Source: Ottelia alismoides (taxonomy: Eukaryota > Streptophyta > Magnoliopsida > Alismatales > Hydrocharitaceae). Taken from it: a DNA stretch of 64,000 nt. Position numbers and translations under genes: made by a program. Every line of letters starts with the position of its first letter. Positions within the stretch are counted from its first letter, which is position 1. Positions 32,994 through 45,321 of the stretch are shown one piece after another. The stretch covers positions 1 to 64,000 of the forward strand of contig JAZKJV010003125.1 in assembly GCA_037367405.1 (NCBI GenBank), given 5' to 3'. The notes under the pieces were generated by a model. That model was not told the DNA's origin. It was given only the letters and a program-made list of their open reading frames with translations, and did not search any database.

Positions 32994-34740
32994 ATTGATT
33001 GACTATACTTGAGATCTAATTAATTGATTTCATTTTATTTTGTATTATTAAGTATGATCAATTCAACATGTATGAGTTTAGAAACATGATTATGGTGAAA
33101 ATGATATTAGTTTAGCTTTTTACGTGTCAAAGTCTCGTGGGCTCAAAATAAGGCATTTGATAGAGAACCAAAATCATTACAATCTTGACGTGTTGAATTA
33201 CATATGATCTTTATTGATTATCAATTACAGGAACCAAAACGCATTCATTTTGAATATTTTTGCAACATAATCTGATGTTTATTGTTTATATATAATTCAT
33301 TGCATAATAATCATGTATAATTTGAGTCATAGAGATAAGCAACCTTCAAGTTACAATAGTTTTCTTCTTTCAATTTATGTAATAATTTACTACGCACATA
33401 ATAAAATATATGATCATTGGAATATTAACCAAGTAGTTGCCGTTATTTGTCACAATAGCTTATTTACCATTTGTCAAAGGAACTTTTAATGGGGCGTTCA
33501 TTTTTTTTGGAATAAAGAGTAAATAAGGGAGCTTTATAGCTTCCTATTCATCAAATTTCCTATTCTATTGCTGAATAATCATTCATTCGCCTTTATTCTT
33601 CCATGTTGTTTTAAACTCCTATTAACATACATGTAAATACCACTAACTTGCATGAATCAACAATCTACCATTGATGCATTAATACTGTGTAAGTACATAT
33701 ATTTAAACCCAAAATAAAAGAATAAAGAAAAGAAAAATAAAGGAAGTATCAAAGATACCGACTGACCCTGAACTCCGAGATCAAGTCAAATATTGACTAG
33801 ATCGACCAGGAATAAAGTAGAAGGAGATAGGGTAAAATATTATACAAACATATCCACAAAACCCTAATTATTTTGTGTACAATATACTATATGAATAGCC
33901 TAATATTACACTATTTTATTTATCATTATACACACCTCAAACAATAAAGTTTTTAACATAAAACTTGTACATAATGATGTATAGAAAATAAGAAAAATAT
34001 TAGCCAAAATAAATCATGCACAGTGCACATGGTATCACTCAGATGAAAAGTCATAAACATAAGTTCATTGATCAATATCTACTCCATATAAACTCAAAAT
34101 GAACCAAACTCACCTTCATTGTATTAAAATTAAATTATCTATCAAATGAATGTAGTTTAATTGGAATCGGAGTTAAGATGTAAAAGCCGACTTTTTGAGG
34201 TATTTTTTACTTGGGCATCTGTATATAAAACTAATTATTTATTTTATCTTTATATTTTTAATCACTTTATATTTTTAGATAATTGTACATATTATATAAT
34301 ATCTATAAATAATAGAAATATAAATTAAAAGCAATTAAAAATATCGAAAATACTTAATACAACTAAATACACATGTATAATATACATATCTTATAGATAC
34401 ATGTAATTATTTATACACATAAATAAAATTATTAAAATACTATAAAAATATGTAAATATATATTACATAGTATTATAAATATATAAATTATGTGAATGTA
34501 ATATTATATATGGAAATCATAAAATAAAATAGAAATAGAAATACACAACATACAGTTATATAAACATATATATAATAGTGTAAAATAATAGACTATATCA
34601 AAAAAGGTTGTAAAAATAAATAAAAATAATAAAAAATAGTTTATAAATAACAAACATTTTTCATGTTTTGATTACTTTTAAATAAAATTATTTACTATTT
34701 TATTTTTAATTTTCTTCCATTTTTATTTCTATCTTATCCT
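32994..34740. other. AT-rich intergenic DNA, nothing recognised
   Basis: This is very AT-rich sequence with long A/T homopolymers, especially 34200-34740. No gene, RNA gene or clear repeat boundary is seen. Confidence 0.5.
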
Positions 34741-36324
34741 GTAGTGAGCTCGCATGGCCCATGTTGACCAATCAGTGTGCTCAAAGTGTTGACCTGCCTG
34801 GTCAACACCCCCTCGTACGAATCCCAACCACCCAGTACTGTCAGAATAAACGAGAAGCCTCTTTTCCAAGGTTTTTCATGCCAAATCCATGCCTCTATTC
34901 ACCTCGATTACTTCATCAACTTGTGCATGACACCATATTTCATCTCACTAAGTACATAGACTCCCCCAACCCTCTTCGATTTGCATGCAATCTCGATCAA
35001 AGTGCACCCTCTTCGTCACTTCTATAAAATCCTAGAAACCTCCTCCATCTCTTCCTGGTCCTCTTTGAACTTACGTAACCACGTTGATTGCTTGCTGGAG
35101 AGGTACCCTTGTGATAAGACACAAACCCCTGTCGATCTGAGGTGAGGATAAGAGGAGGACGATCCGGGCGCCGATGGAGCTCTGACAAGTCTCTCTACTC
35201 CCACGTCATTAACATCAGGTTTGAGCTGTTAATTTTAGGTCTTTAGCTATGCAATTTTATCTCTAGTGTAATCATGTTTCTAGTTTCAATCCATTTCATC
35301 TTATTTTACTTAAAATCCAAAATTAAAGTTCATTAGAGCCTTCAGCTCTGGCCCTTTGTTCCACGGAGAAACATCCATTGTTCTAACCTCCAGACCATCT
35401 CACATCAGTCCCTGTCATGTTCTCCATCATATGAACCCCCAAATCACCTGATCTTACTTAGATCGAGGAATCAAATCTCCTCTTACACTACAACACTAGA
35501 GACTCCACCCCTTCATCCCCTTTCTGTTTATCAACTTCAATCTGGGTCGAAGCGATTTGTCCTCTAGCCCTCCATCTTCATGTGACTCCATCTAGGGTGG
35601 ATTGAAGTAGAAACTCAGTCCCATGTGGTCAAAGAAGAAATTGACCTCCATGCCTCCTCTGACAAGGCTCGAAGCTATTTGAAGGCATCAATCGCTGTGG
35701 AATGTAGCCAGGAGTCTTTTGCACCTCTCACGAGCGAGAGAATTGGCCGGAGGACAAAGGAATCATCGGTCAAATCTTAGTATAGGGAACGCTCTTCCAT
35801 GTTCTTGCTGAGCACTAGGATCCTTTGGATGAAGGACTTGGCTCAGATCTAATTTAGGCTATTGATTAAAGATGATGCGGTACCTTATCTAAGTCGTCAG
35901 ATCATAAGCGGAGCGTAAGTGGACCGTCAAATCAGATGCGCATGCCCTACACGCCTCGTGCTTGTATATTTGCATCTGAGCCCTCTATATTTTTTATATT
36001 TTATTATAGTCCTGTAATTATTAAGTGCATTGTAAAATATTTAGGATATTTTACATATGGGCATGAACTTCCTTGTATTTGCAAATAGGTCCTTGCTAGC
36101 TCAACTCACATGGTTTCCCACGTGAGGGTTTTTGTTATTTTGTGGATTTAATCCTAAACTTTACAGACCTATTATGAAATGAAAGTTTAGTTTATTTTAA
36201 TTGCAAATAGGTCCTTGTTGTACTATATATTTTATTTTGTGTAATTTATTTCTATTAAATATTTCTTTTATACCCAAAATTTTAGGAACATTAGGATAGA
36301 TGCCTAGAACATAGATCTTTTACA
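34741..36324 (+). repeat. Probable LTR segment of an Athila-like Gypsy relative
   Basis: The sequence turns abruptly from AT-rich to mixed GC at 34741. It has a layout like the Gypsy-3 LTR: GTTGACC-rich U3 sequence, then a TATA-like TTCTATAAAATCC (about 35018-35030), then a transcribed-type leader. It does not match the first 496 bases of the Gypsy-1 3' LTR, so it is probably another LTR joined to Gypsy-1. No gene is seen. Confidence 0.45.
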
Positions 36325-39075
36325 TGTATTTTTAGCGGTTTTTGACCTATTATTTTATGTACATAATTAACCTATTTTATTTTATTTCTTTTTCATTTGT
36401 CTTCTTTGATGAAAGTTCTATTAAAATGCACAAAAATCCAAATCTAAATTGAGCTTGAAATCAAAGAAACTAATTGAGTCAGAGTCTTCACTAACTAATT
36501 GTATAAAATTTGTCTTTTTTGTATTTATTTTATTTCTTCTTTTTCTTACTTAATAAAAATCCAAAAAAAAAGATTTATGTGTAAATATTTATCTTTGATT
36601 TTATCCTTTTTCAGATTTTATCTAGTTTAAAAATGATAAAAAATTAAAAAACCCAAAAATCAAGGTGTTCTATATACATGTGATACCCCAAAAATACCAC
36701 TTTGTGCAATTGATCGATTTTGATTTTGGTGTCTTTATGAAAGTCGTAGATCTCATCGAGACGAGCAACTTTCATGAAGAAAAATTTTTGATCAGAGGTC
36801 ATTTACTATTTTTTAGGTATTAATATTTTTATTTATTTTCTAATTTTTATTGGGCTGACACATGGCAACCCCTGGAGCCACCACGTGTCACCCATTTTTG
36901 GATTTTATTTTCATTTCTTTTTTATAAAAAAGTACAAATAATTTTTAAAAACCATCGCACGTGCGGAGCACGTGCCCTGCACGTGCGTCTCCAAAGCCCT
37001 TCCTCCTTACGCCACGTGGCGCTACCAGGGACGTCTGATCTCGGCCGATCGGACGGCACCTGTAGCCCGTCGTCTTCCTCCCCCTTTCCAGAATAGGACG
37101 GCGGCGCCTCTGCAAAGCCCGCCGCCCTTCTCGCGCCTGATCACTGCCCCCCACGAATCTCTGCACCCATCTCTGATCTCCGAGTATGTCATCTCTTCAC
37201 CAAATCTCATCACCGATTGTCCAATATCATCGAATCCTGTCGAATCAAATCACCCCCATTTCCTTCTCCGGGCAACTCGCATCCTCTATTTAACTCTCAG
37301 TCGCCCCGCATCGTCCCCCATCCGCCAACTGCACACAAGAAGGGGGCTTGGGGTGACAACCCGACCTCCTTCTTCTCCGGTGTGATCCGAGTGATCCTCC
37401 CTCATTGTAGCGACGACCTTCTCCTTTACTGCCTTGCTCCGGCCAGCTGTCAAGCCTCCATCAATCTTCATCAACTACGCCTTCGTCGTCAACCACTACA
37501 ATGTTCTTCTCCTGCAACAATGCTACTCCAACTTCAGCCATGCCCAAAATCTCCATCGACAACCAACGTCTTTGCCACCAGGAGCTCTTCACATCTCCGC
37601 CTTACGCCTTTGATGCTCTCCTCCACCGGCCAACGCAGCTCTGCCACAGGAAGCTTCCGCAGTCGGTCGCCACCGAGCACCGTTCTTCATCAACATCTTC
37701 ACCAGAGCTTCATCGACACCTCTCCTTCCGCCGAAGTCCTGGGCCTTCGTCACCAGCCACCGTCATCAACATCGCCAGCCCGCAACGCCTCCTCCACCGC
37801 GCATCATTCTAGCCGAAGACATCCAGTTGAAGACCTCGGTCCTCCCTGACCCAGGAGCTCAGCCCCTTCCAACTGCTCCGCCTCGCCACTGAGCGGGAGG
37901 CCCGAGGCCCCCCACACATGTGTGAGGCACGTTCGCCCGAGGGGGACGTCACCCATCCACAGGGTTACGTGCTGCGCACGTGACCTTGTGGGCAAATTGT
38001 AGAACTAGCCTTCAACCTTCTCATATTTACACCAAAGTCCAGAGCCAGAGGTCACGTCCCTCTGGCAAAATTGCAGAATCCCTCCATGACTTATTGGTAA
38101 TTACAATATAGTCCCTCTTCTACATTCCCTACATTATTTTTTTAATTATTGCAGAATTACTCTTGTTTCCCCCCTCAATTTTAGACCTCTATATTGCTTA
38201 TTATTTAAAAAAACATTTTGTTCTACAACTAATTCTCTACATTATGGAATATTTTTGACATTTTTTAATCAGTGGTTAATTTTTAATTAATTGTTTCGTG
38301 GAAAATTGCTTATTTTACCCATTTTGTGCTTGAATGTTCACAAGTAATTAATCATTGCTCTAAAAAATACCAAAAATTCAGAGATTGTAGAATTAACTGT
38401 ACGTTACATCGTGCACAAAAAGAAATTTCATTTGCATGCATGATTTTGCTTGTAAAAATCATTTTGCATATTTCGATCTTTGATTTTAATAGGTATTAAA
38501 TCACATATTTTCGAGGTTTAAGATTTTTCTGAGATCGATCACTTAGTGATAGATCTTGTGGATAATTTTATCCCTTGAAAATAATTAGGTTCAATATTTA
38601 TTACAGTTAAAAATTGAAATTCACTGTGTTTATATTCATAAATTCATAAAATATTTATTTTGCATCCAAAAATTCCAAAAACATTCCAGTGAATTCATTT
38701 CATCGTAATTATCATCTTGGCCAAGTTTCATATTTTTTAAACATTGTTTGATTGACATTCATTTTCTAGTCCTTAAAATTGGCCTAATTTGCATTTTGCA
38801 TTCCAAATTACATTAAAAATTACAAAAAAAAACCGCCTCGAAAATCGTGCATGAACTTTGATAGATAAAATTCTATGTTGTTCCTTTACCTCCTTTAGTT
38901 CGGCCTTAGGACTTGCCCAAGTAAAATAAACATAAAACCACATTGAAAAATTTACTAAATTAATTGTGGTTATTTCTTGATCGATTCCGATAACCCACCT
39001 ACAATGAAACAACACATTAATTTAAGTGAACGATAATTCACTTAGATTTAATCGAGGGCATTTCAGGACTCGTCG
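36325..39075 (+). repeat. Gypsy-1 5' LTR (5' truncated)
   Basis: This is homologous to 45818-48581 from TGTATTTTTAGCGG to GGACTCGTC. In one 107-base stretch (about 36979-37085 against the other LTR) I counted nine differences, about eight percent. A GC-rich core (36960-37990) holds the U3/R region, with CTCTATTTAA at about 37290 as a possible TATA box. The first ~0.5 kb present in the 3' LTR is missing here. Confidence 0.78.
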
Positions 39076-39077
39076 GA

Positions 39078-39095
39078 TGGCACCGTTGCTAGGGA
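39078..39095 (+). promoter_or_regulatory. Gypsy-1 primer-binding site (tRNA-Asp type)
   Basis: TGGCACCGTTGCTAGGGA lies two bases after the LTR. It differs from the usual Athila site by a few bases. Reverse transcription of the element would be primed here. Confidence 0.75.
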
Positions 39096-40514
39096 GGCAA
39101 ACATCTTAGTTTTTTGTCTATTTGTTTTTCAGTTTTTCGCATTCGGGTAGTCTGACCCCCAAATTTTTCATTGTAAATTTTCCATTTTTCTGCATTTATT
39201 TCTATTTTATCTTCACCACTTATTTTCTTGTTTTATTTTTTTTTATTAATTTTTGTGTTACTCTCTTAAAACCTCTCTCTTATTTTTTCTTGCGAGGTAC
39301 CCGTTGTACGTGGAGCAGTTTTTAGAAACCGAAGCATCTTCACCAACTTCTGAAAAGGCGCATTAAAAATTAAGATCGAGTCGAGTCGTGAGAGAGCGTA
39401 GAGTCTAGGATTTATTTTCTGCAATTTTATTTTCTGTAATTAATTGCTCATTTCTAGCGGTATCCGTTTGGACTATTGCATGTGTAAAAGACCTTTAACT
39501 TTTTCTGTGGTGTGTCGTGGCCTATTTCACTCTCTGATGAGGGTGGGGCCAGACTTGAGTGGCGCTTAGGATAGGCCTACACATATAGCTATTAGAGCTT
39601 CTTAAAATTTTGATTGTGCTCGTAAACCTAGGACCACATTTCACTTTAATTGAGACGCACAGTAGATTGTTAAATTTAGTCAAATTCAACTCAATTCTTC
39701 CCAACTAATATAACTTTCTGCTAGGTGCAATTTTTATCAGCTTGCATTCATTTAGAATAAATTTTCAATTCTTGTATTGCATCCCACATGGAGATTGCGA
39801 GGAGTCACTGTAAGTCTTCTAACTGAGCATACATCATCATTTTTCGCGTGCATCGGCTTTTCCCAAATTTCTCCCTCATGTTTTGTCACATAATATTAAA
39901 AGGAAATTAGGACTGGACGGTAGACGTGCATTTGTGCTCACCTTAAATTTTCAATGATAGCCTAATTAAAATCAGGATTGCTAAATATAACCGATTTGAA
40001 ATAACCCATAAAATCAAGAATTTTTGTGGGAGAGCAACCCCGACCTTGGATTCTTTTATTTTTCTGAGTGAGCGAGAGATGACACTTAAGTCTAGAGCCC
40101 AAACCCAGATTTTCATATTGACTACTGATTAAATAAAAACGATTAGCTACTTCTCAGTGACGATCTACGTGTAGCCGGTAAACGGTCCGGATTTCCTTAG
40201 CAGAGTGAGTGGTTTAAAGGACACTACGTAAGGCTCCGTCCTTAAGTAACATGGGTAGACATTTTACGGTCCGTACTTACACCCATACTGACTGAAAGTA
40301 GGTGCAACTAGTCATAAGAATTCATGTCAGTCATTAAGAAAATTGCCGGCACCTAATAGCTCGCTATTTTTTTTCCAAGATTGATTTATCACCAACTTAA
40401 AATTGAAAAGATAATTGCCGAACTCTTACGGTTTCATTGTGTGAGTTGGTGAACCTGGGGATTGATTTGTTTTTGTATGCGTAAACCGATTTCGAAGATA
40501 AAAGCCGCACACTT
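39096..40514 (+). other. Gypsy-1 untranslated leader
   Basis: There is no ORF of note. It shares blocks such as the GTGCATCGGCTTTTCC region (39855) with the Gypsy-2 leader (GTGCATCGACTTTTCC, 51101), showing that the two belong to related families. Confidence 0.6.
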
Positions 40515-41260
40515 GTGCCATCAATATCCTTGATAAAAAATTCTTTTATATATCCCGTGCACCGAGATCAACTATGCCAACTAATAAACCTCCTTCGAAG
40601 ATTATGGAACTTTTGTCCAAATACCCTCCAGATCCGTATCATGAAAATGAGTTCTTCTCGGTCAAATCCAAATCATCATTCATTTCAGCTCTTTCAAAAA
40701 ATGACGGAACATTTATCCAAGAATCCATCAGAGCTATACTATGAAATGAATTCATCTCCGTTAGACCCAAAGTTTCAAAACCTCCTCCAACTAGACATCA
40801 TCCAACTTCCAAAAGAGACTCTCGACCACCAATAGATCCAACACTCTCTACAAATCCGATCTACTTCATGAATAAGAATCCTTTGTATTCGGATCATACA
40901 AACCAACAACCAATTGAGGTCTTCACTTCTTCATATGTCAATCCTCTCTATTCCGATCATACAATCCATCCTTCATATTCTGTAAATGTTAATCCATCAT
41001 TCATGGGAGATTATAACCACATGATCGAATTTAACACTTCTTCACATCTTCCACCGTCCCCACCCTTGAACACAAATGACCGGTCATCATTTTGGATTGA
41101 CCATGACAACCCCATCTTCAGACATGACACTCATACAAAGAACTGCACTGATGACATCGACACACATAAAACCCTGTATGGTGACTCCACAATATCAAGG
41201 TCCGACTAATCATGATCAAAGGAATGAACTCTACTCAAACCAACTCCACCTGCCTTAATC
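40515..41260 (+). pseudogene. Gypsy-1 gag N-terminal remnant
   Basis: Short frames at 40515-40835, 40868-41209 and 41076-41258 lie in different phases. They read as serine/proline/asparagine-rich protein with a repeated NPLYSDHT motif (two copies, about 40879 and 40945). No capsid-type gag core is recognisable. Stops and phase changes separate them from the long ORF that follows. It is probably the broken start of the same gag-derived gene. Confidence 0.5.
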
Positions 41261-41293
41261 ACATGGTTTCTATCCTATTGAGCAGATACCTCC

Positions 41294-43588
41294 ATGATTT
41301 TAGAGGAGAAATTTTCAGAAGATAAAGATCATATATTTGATATTCAAAGAAGATCTTCTCCTAGCTCATACATGAAAGTGGAAGATGAAATGATTGGATC
41401 TCAAGATGGAAAACAAAAGAATACTCGTAAAACTACACAAACTGCTCCTAAAATTTCTTTGGAGGATGACATTTGGAGGATCACTAAGAGATATGAATTA
41501 ATAGAGGAAAAATTCAGAAATTTTACTGACCGACTCAGTTTATTTTATGGAAACTCAGGCATGAAAGTGGAGGATGAAATAATTGCATCTAAAATTGAGA
41601 ACCTCGAGGATATTCAGAAACCCATGGACTATGCTCACCCTAAGGATGACTCTTACAGCAGCACCTCTGCATATTACTCCCCTAGGAATATCTCTGACTC
41701 CGATTCTCACTCAATACATCAAAGCCCCTGCTCATCTACGGAAAACACCACATCACCACACCACACAGAAAATACCAAAAAAATTAAAATATTCAAAAAC
41801 ACCGAAAAAATTGAAAATCCAGAAAAATATATAAAAATTGAGACTGAAGAAGATCTGAAGAATTTAGATCATGCTTTACGGGAAGCACTGGAGAAAAGAC
41901 TGATTTTTGAACTTCCCTTTATACAGGCCATTGAACACTTCCCCAACCTGAAAGGATTTATAATGAACAAATTAATAATAAAAAAGTCGAGCAAGATAAG
42001 AACAAAGACCAAAAGACATATCTTGTTAATGGCCTCCTCCTTGGTGTTGAGGAGAAAGACCAAGAGCCGCATAGTGAAGTGGTTGCCCAGATTTGACTGT
42101 GGAATTAAAGACACAATTTTTACCCATGCTCAAATTGATGATGACTCACCAATTAATATCCTCCCGACCTCTGTATTTCATGAACTCAAATTCGGACCTA
42201 TCAGGAAGATACGAGAGATCGTTCAATTAGCTGATCGATCGATAAAGCGACTAAGAGGAACCATTTCGGTCATCATTACATTCCCAGGTTCTTCGCTCAA
42301 AGTAGACTTCACGATCATTGATATTGAGTATCAAGGAGAATTCACCCAGTCTCCAATTATTCTCGGAAAGCCTTTCTTAGCATTGCCTAAGGCAATTATT
42401 GAGTGTGAGACTCGAGAAATCAATTTTACAGCATTGGAAGCACTTCGATCTCACCCAGTCTTTGAGGAACCACGATTTTTTGAGGCAACCGACGAAGTAC
42501 TCGACAGTCGTAACCATCAAGCGTTAGAAGAGCCCTACCCCACTGCTACACCTAAGATAGTGGTTGTTGATGAGACTACTGGTTTAGAGACTCTACCTCA
42601 TGTTCTATTCCCAACTGCTCTTACCATGGAAAATCGAATATATGACTCCTACGATCCTGAGACTTATGCATGGTCGCATCCTGAGTCAACCTACTCTGAC
42701 GGCCTTGATCAAATCAACTCGACACAGGAATGCTCCAACATCAAATCAATTGAGAACGAACATGCAGAGACTCTCCCCACTATTTCAATTCATGCGGATC
42801 TCACCATAGAAAAATGTTTCTTATATGATCTCGAGACATATGCATGGGCTCACCCTGAGTCAACCTACTCTGACTACCTTGAAAAAATCAATCCAACTCA
42901 GGAGTGCACCAACATTAAGAAGATTAAGAACAAACATGCAAGACGAACACCACCCAAGGAGCAAAATGTCAATGATTATTCATCTGGAGACTCAAGTGGA
43001 TCAACACCTTCACGAAACAAAATGCATGCTCCTTCATCTAAAAAGAAAGTCACCTTTGACCTTCCGGAAGAGAGATCATCTGATGATCCGTCATCAGTTC
43101 CAGAAAAGGTAATCGACATGAGTGAGGTCTGTTCAGCAGTTCTAAAACCATATCTTCGCAAAGATCCAAACTTCGATTCCCGTTGGACGACTCCCGTTCC
43201 TCACTATTATTCATCCAAAGCCGATGCTCCTGGTTTCATCAAATATATTGGAATAATTTTTTATGAGCTGACTAAGACTAGTGCTTCAGAGTATTCATCT
43301 GAGGACAAATCGCTTGATCCCAAAAAGGAACAAATTCTGAGAAAACAACTAAAGAAAAAACTAAAAGATAAGAATATCTGGAGTTCCTCTACGTTCAAAT
43401 ACTATTCCTCTGAGGATAACTCCGATGATGGTTGCCTTTCATCTGAGTCATACGCTTCATCTACTATCCAACATGATTTATCCGAGGACAATACTGACAA
43501 TAGTTGGGAATCATATGCTTCATCTCCTTCTCATCATTACGATCTCCCACCACAGGCTCACAAGAAGATCGACCGAAAACAACCTTAA
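41294..43588 (+). CDS. Intact 764-codon gag-linker and retropepsin ORF of Gypsy-1
   Basis: One open frame runs from ATG 41294 to TAA 43588. Residues 201-235 (LIFELPFIQAIEHFPNLKG) match the linker before the protease in Athila-like polyproteins. Residues 265-365 form a retropepsin-type aspartic protease region: the active-site strand IDDDSPINIL at 281-290, QLADRSIKR near 312 and the ILGKPFLA turn near 357. The usual DSG/DTG triad is altered to DDS, so activity is doubtful. An acidic serine-rich tail follows. It holds a tandem duplication of about 60 residues (ETYAWSHPESTYSD and ETYAWAHPESTYSD) and repeated YSSED motifs. MKVEDE also occurs twice in the N-terminal part. There is no zinc knuckle, reverse transcriptase or integrase. 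Long open reading despite diverged LTRs is unusual here. Confidence 0.72.
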   Translation: MILEEKFSEDKDHIFDIQRRSSPSSYMKVEDEMIGSQDGKQKNTRKTTQTAPKISLEDDIWRITKRYELIEEKFRNFTDRLSLFYGNSGMKVEDEIIASKIENLEDIQKPMDYAHPKDDSYSSTSAYYSPRNISDSDSHSIHQSPCSSTENTTSPHHTENTKKIKIFKNTEKIENPEKYIKIETEEDLKNLDHALREALEKRLIFELPFIQAIEHFPNLKGFIMNKLIIKKSSKIRTKTKRHILLMASSLVLRRKTKSRIVKWLPRFDCGIKDTIFTHAQIDDDSPINILPTSVFHELKFGPIRKIREIVQLADRSIKRLRGTISVIITFPGSSLKVDFTIIDIEYQGEFTQSPIILGKPFLALPKAIIECETREINFTALEALRSHPVFEEPRFFEATDEVLDSRNHQALEEPYPTATPKIVVVDETTGLETLPHVLFPTALTMENRIYDSYDPETYAWSHPESTYSDGLDQINSTQECSNIKSIENEHAETLPTISIHADLTIEKCFLYDLETYAWAHPESTYSDYLEKINPTQECTNIKKIKNKHARRTPPKEQNVNDYSSGDSSGSTPSRNKMHAPSSKKKVTFDLPEERSSDDPSSVPEKVIDMSEVCSAVLKPYLRKDPNFDSRWTTPVPHYYSSKADAPGFIKYIGIIFYELTKTSASEYSSEDKSLDPKKEQILRKQLKKKLKDKNIWSSSTFKYYSSEDNSDDGCLSSESYASSTIQHDLSEDNTDNSWESYASSPSHHYDLPPQAHKKIDRKQP

Positions 43589-45321
43589 TCATCGACTACC
43601 CACCCTCCCTCCCGACCACATCGGTCTCCTTGTACATCTTCTTCCTCTACTTAGGCCAAGGCCTAAGTATAGGGGTGACCGATGCCATCTGTACATACCA
43701 TTCTCCCCATCTCACAATCTCCTCATTTTCACCCTTCTTCCATACTTAGGTTGATCAGAGCCTAAGTATAGGGGGAACCGATGCTCATCTATATATACTC
43801 TCCTCATTCACATATTCCGACCACCTCATCTTCGCTCTTCTTCTATACTTAGACCATTCACAACCTAAGTATAGGGGGGTGGACCAATCTATCTTTTTCT
43901 TTTTCTTTTTCACTCTCTTACGCTTAGCCCGAGCTATGTCTTCTTTACGCTTCTTGTGCTCTGAGGACAAACACTCGCTAAATATAGGGGGTCTGTATAT
44001 ATACCATGTATATATTTTACCCATATCTCGTACTTTCAAGTAAGTCTATATGTATTTAGGGGGTGGGTAACTAACTTGAAAAAAAACAAAAAAATAATGA
44101 AAAGAAAAAAGAAAAAGAGTTTTGCTACTAACACTAACTGTGCCTGACCAATTTTTTTTGAAAAAAGGCTTCTTATTCATTTTTGCATTGAAAAAACTTT
44201 TAGAAAAACCCCTTACATAAAAAATTAAAAAAAACTTGTGTCTGCATTTCACACACCTGCACTTCATCCAGCATTACATTCATTTGCATTTGTGAAAAGT
44301 CATTGGGTTCTGAATCGAGTTATGAGCAGAAACCGAGAGTGATCTGGACTTGATCTTAATCCACCTAATTTTCAGAGGAACTTCATCGAGGAATGGGATT
44401 TTAGAAGCTTCAGGTCTCTGACTTAATTCTTCGAGTTCAACATGCCAATGTGCATCAATTGACTCTTAGTGTCTAACCCAGTCTCTTCATTCTGGGTATA
44501 ACTCTGGAATAAGGAATTAATTTGTACTCTCACACTATGTACTTAGCTCAACTCGTACGGGGTGTTGGAAGACTGTGTGAGTTTCTTTTCTAGTAGTGTG
44601 GAAATCTAAAGACCAGAGTACGGGTTGAAATAACGCTTCGGAAAATGGATGGACGACTGGGCACAATTTTTTCTCTAAGACCCCAAAACATGTACGGAAA
44701 AAAAGATTCTATATCTGTAGGGGCATCACAAGATCCAAGTAGAACCACCAAAAATCCAAATACAAAGAAGCATTCTACCAAATAAATACCTGACCAAAAA
44801 AAGGTCTAAGCTTTAAGAAAACATGCAGATCTTGGTGGAGACTTGTCTAAACTGGTCGGCTTCACAAGGAGAGGTGACTACACTGGCCACCCTCCAGTTC
44901 TTTTCTCCTTCTTTTATCTTCTCCCCCATTTCAATTGTGAACACATCGCGACAGACCTTAGAAGGAAATACCTGACTCCCCGAGAATGAGTTACTGGAGA
45001 GGAGGTTTGCATGGTAGTCTGACATTCTGGATGGGAAGAGCTAAAACCTTTCACACACATGAGTCGATTGTTCAATGTTCATGGGGTATGCTTTGGAGGA
45101 GGATCGATCTAAGATGACTTCTGAGCCGAAACTGTGACAATGATGTGTAGAACTTGAAGGCTGTTGATTTTAAAATTCCAAGTCTCACAGAAGTTCCACC
45201 AAATTAATAATCCAAAGGTCGAGTCTAGTTTCATTTTCACCTTCAACTCATGGTCTCATTTCACCTCATGGCATTTCTTTTGATGCTCAGGCATGGGCAT
45301 GGTTTAAGTATAGGGGGGCGA
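43589..45321 (+). other. Gypsy-1 3' non-coding region with repeated polypurine hairpins
   Basis: Several copies of CCTAAGTATAGGGG, often preceded by the inverse ACTTAGG a few bases upstream, lie at 43649-43675, 43744-43775, 43846-43879 and about 43977-43991. The final polypurine tract TAAGTATAGGGGGGCG (45305-45320) adjoins the 3' LTR. A block around 44350-44460 (CTTAATCCACCTAATT) is shared in reverse with Gypsy-3 near 56850. Confidence 0.75.

Noticed and set aside
37217..37849. A 210-codon plus-strand frame, and 46908-47333 in the other LTR
   Set aside because: Both lie in the GC-rich core of the Gypsy-1 LTRs. The two LTRs do not keep the frame equally, and no domain is recognisable.
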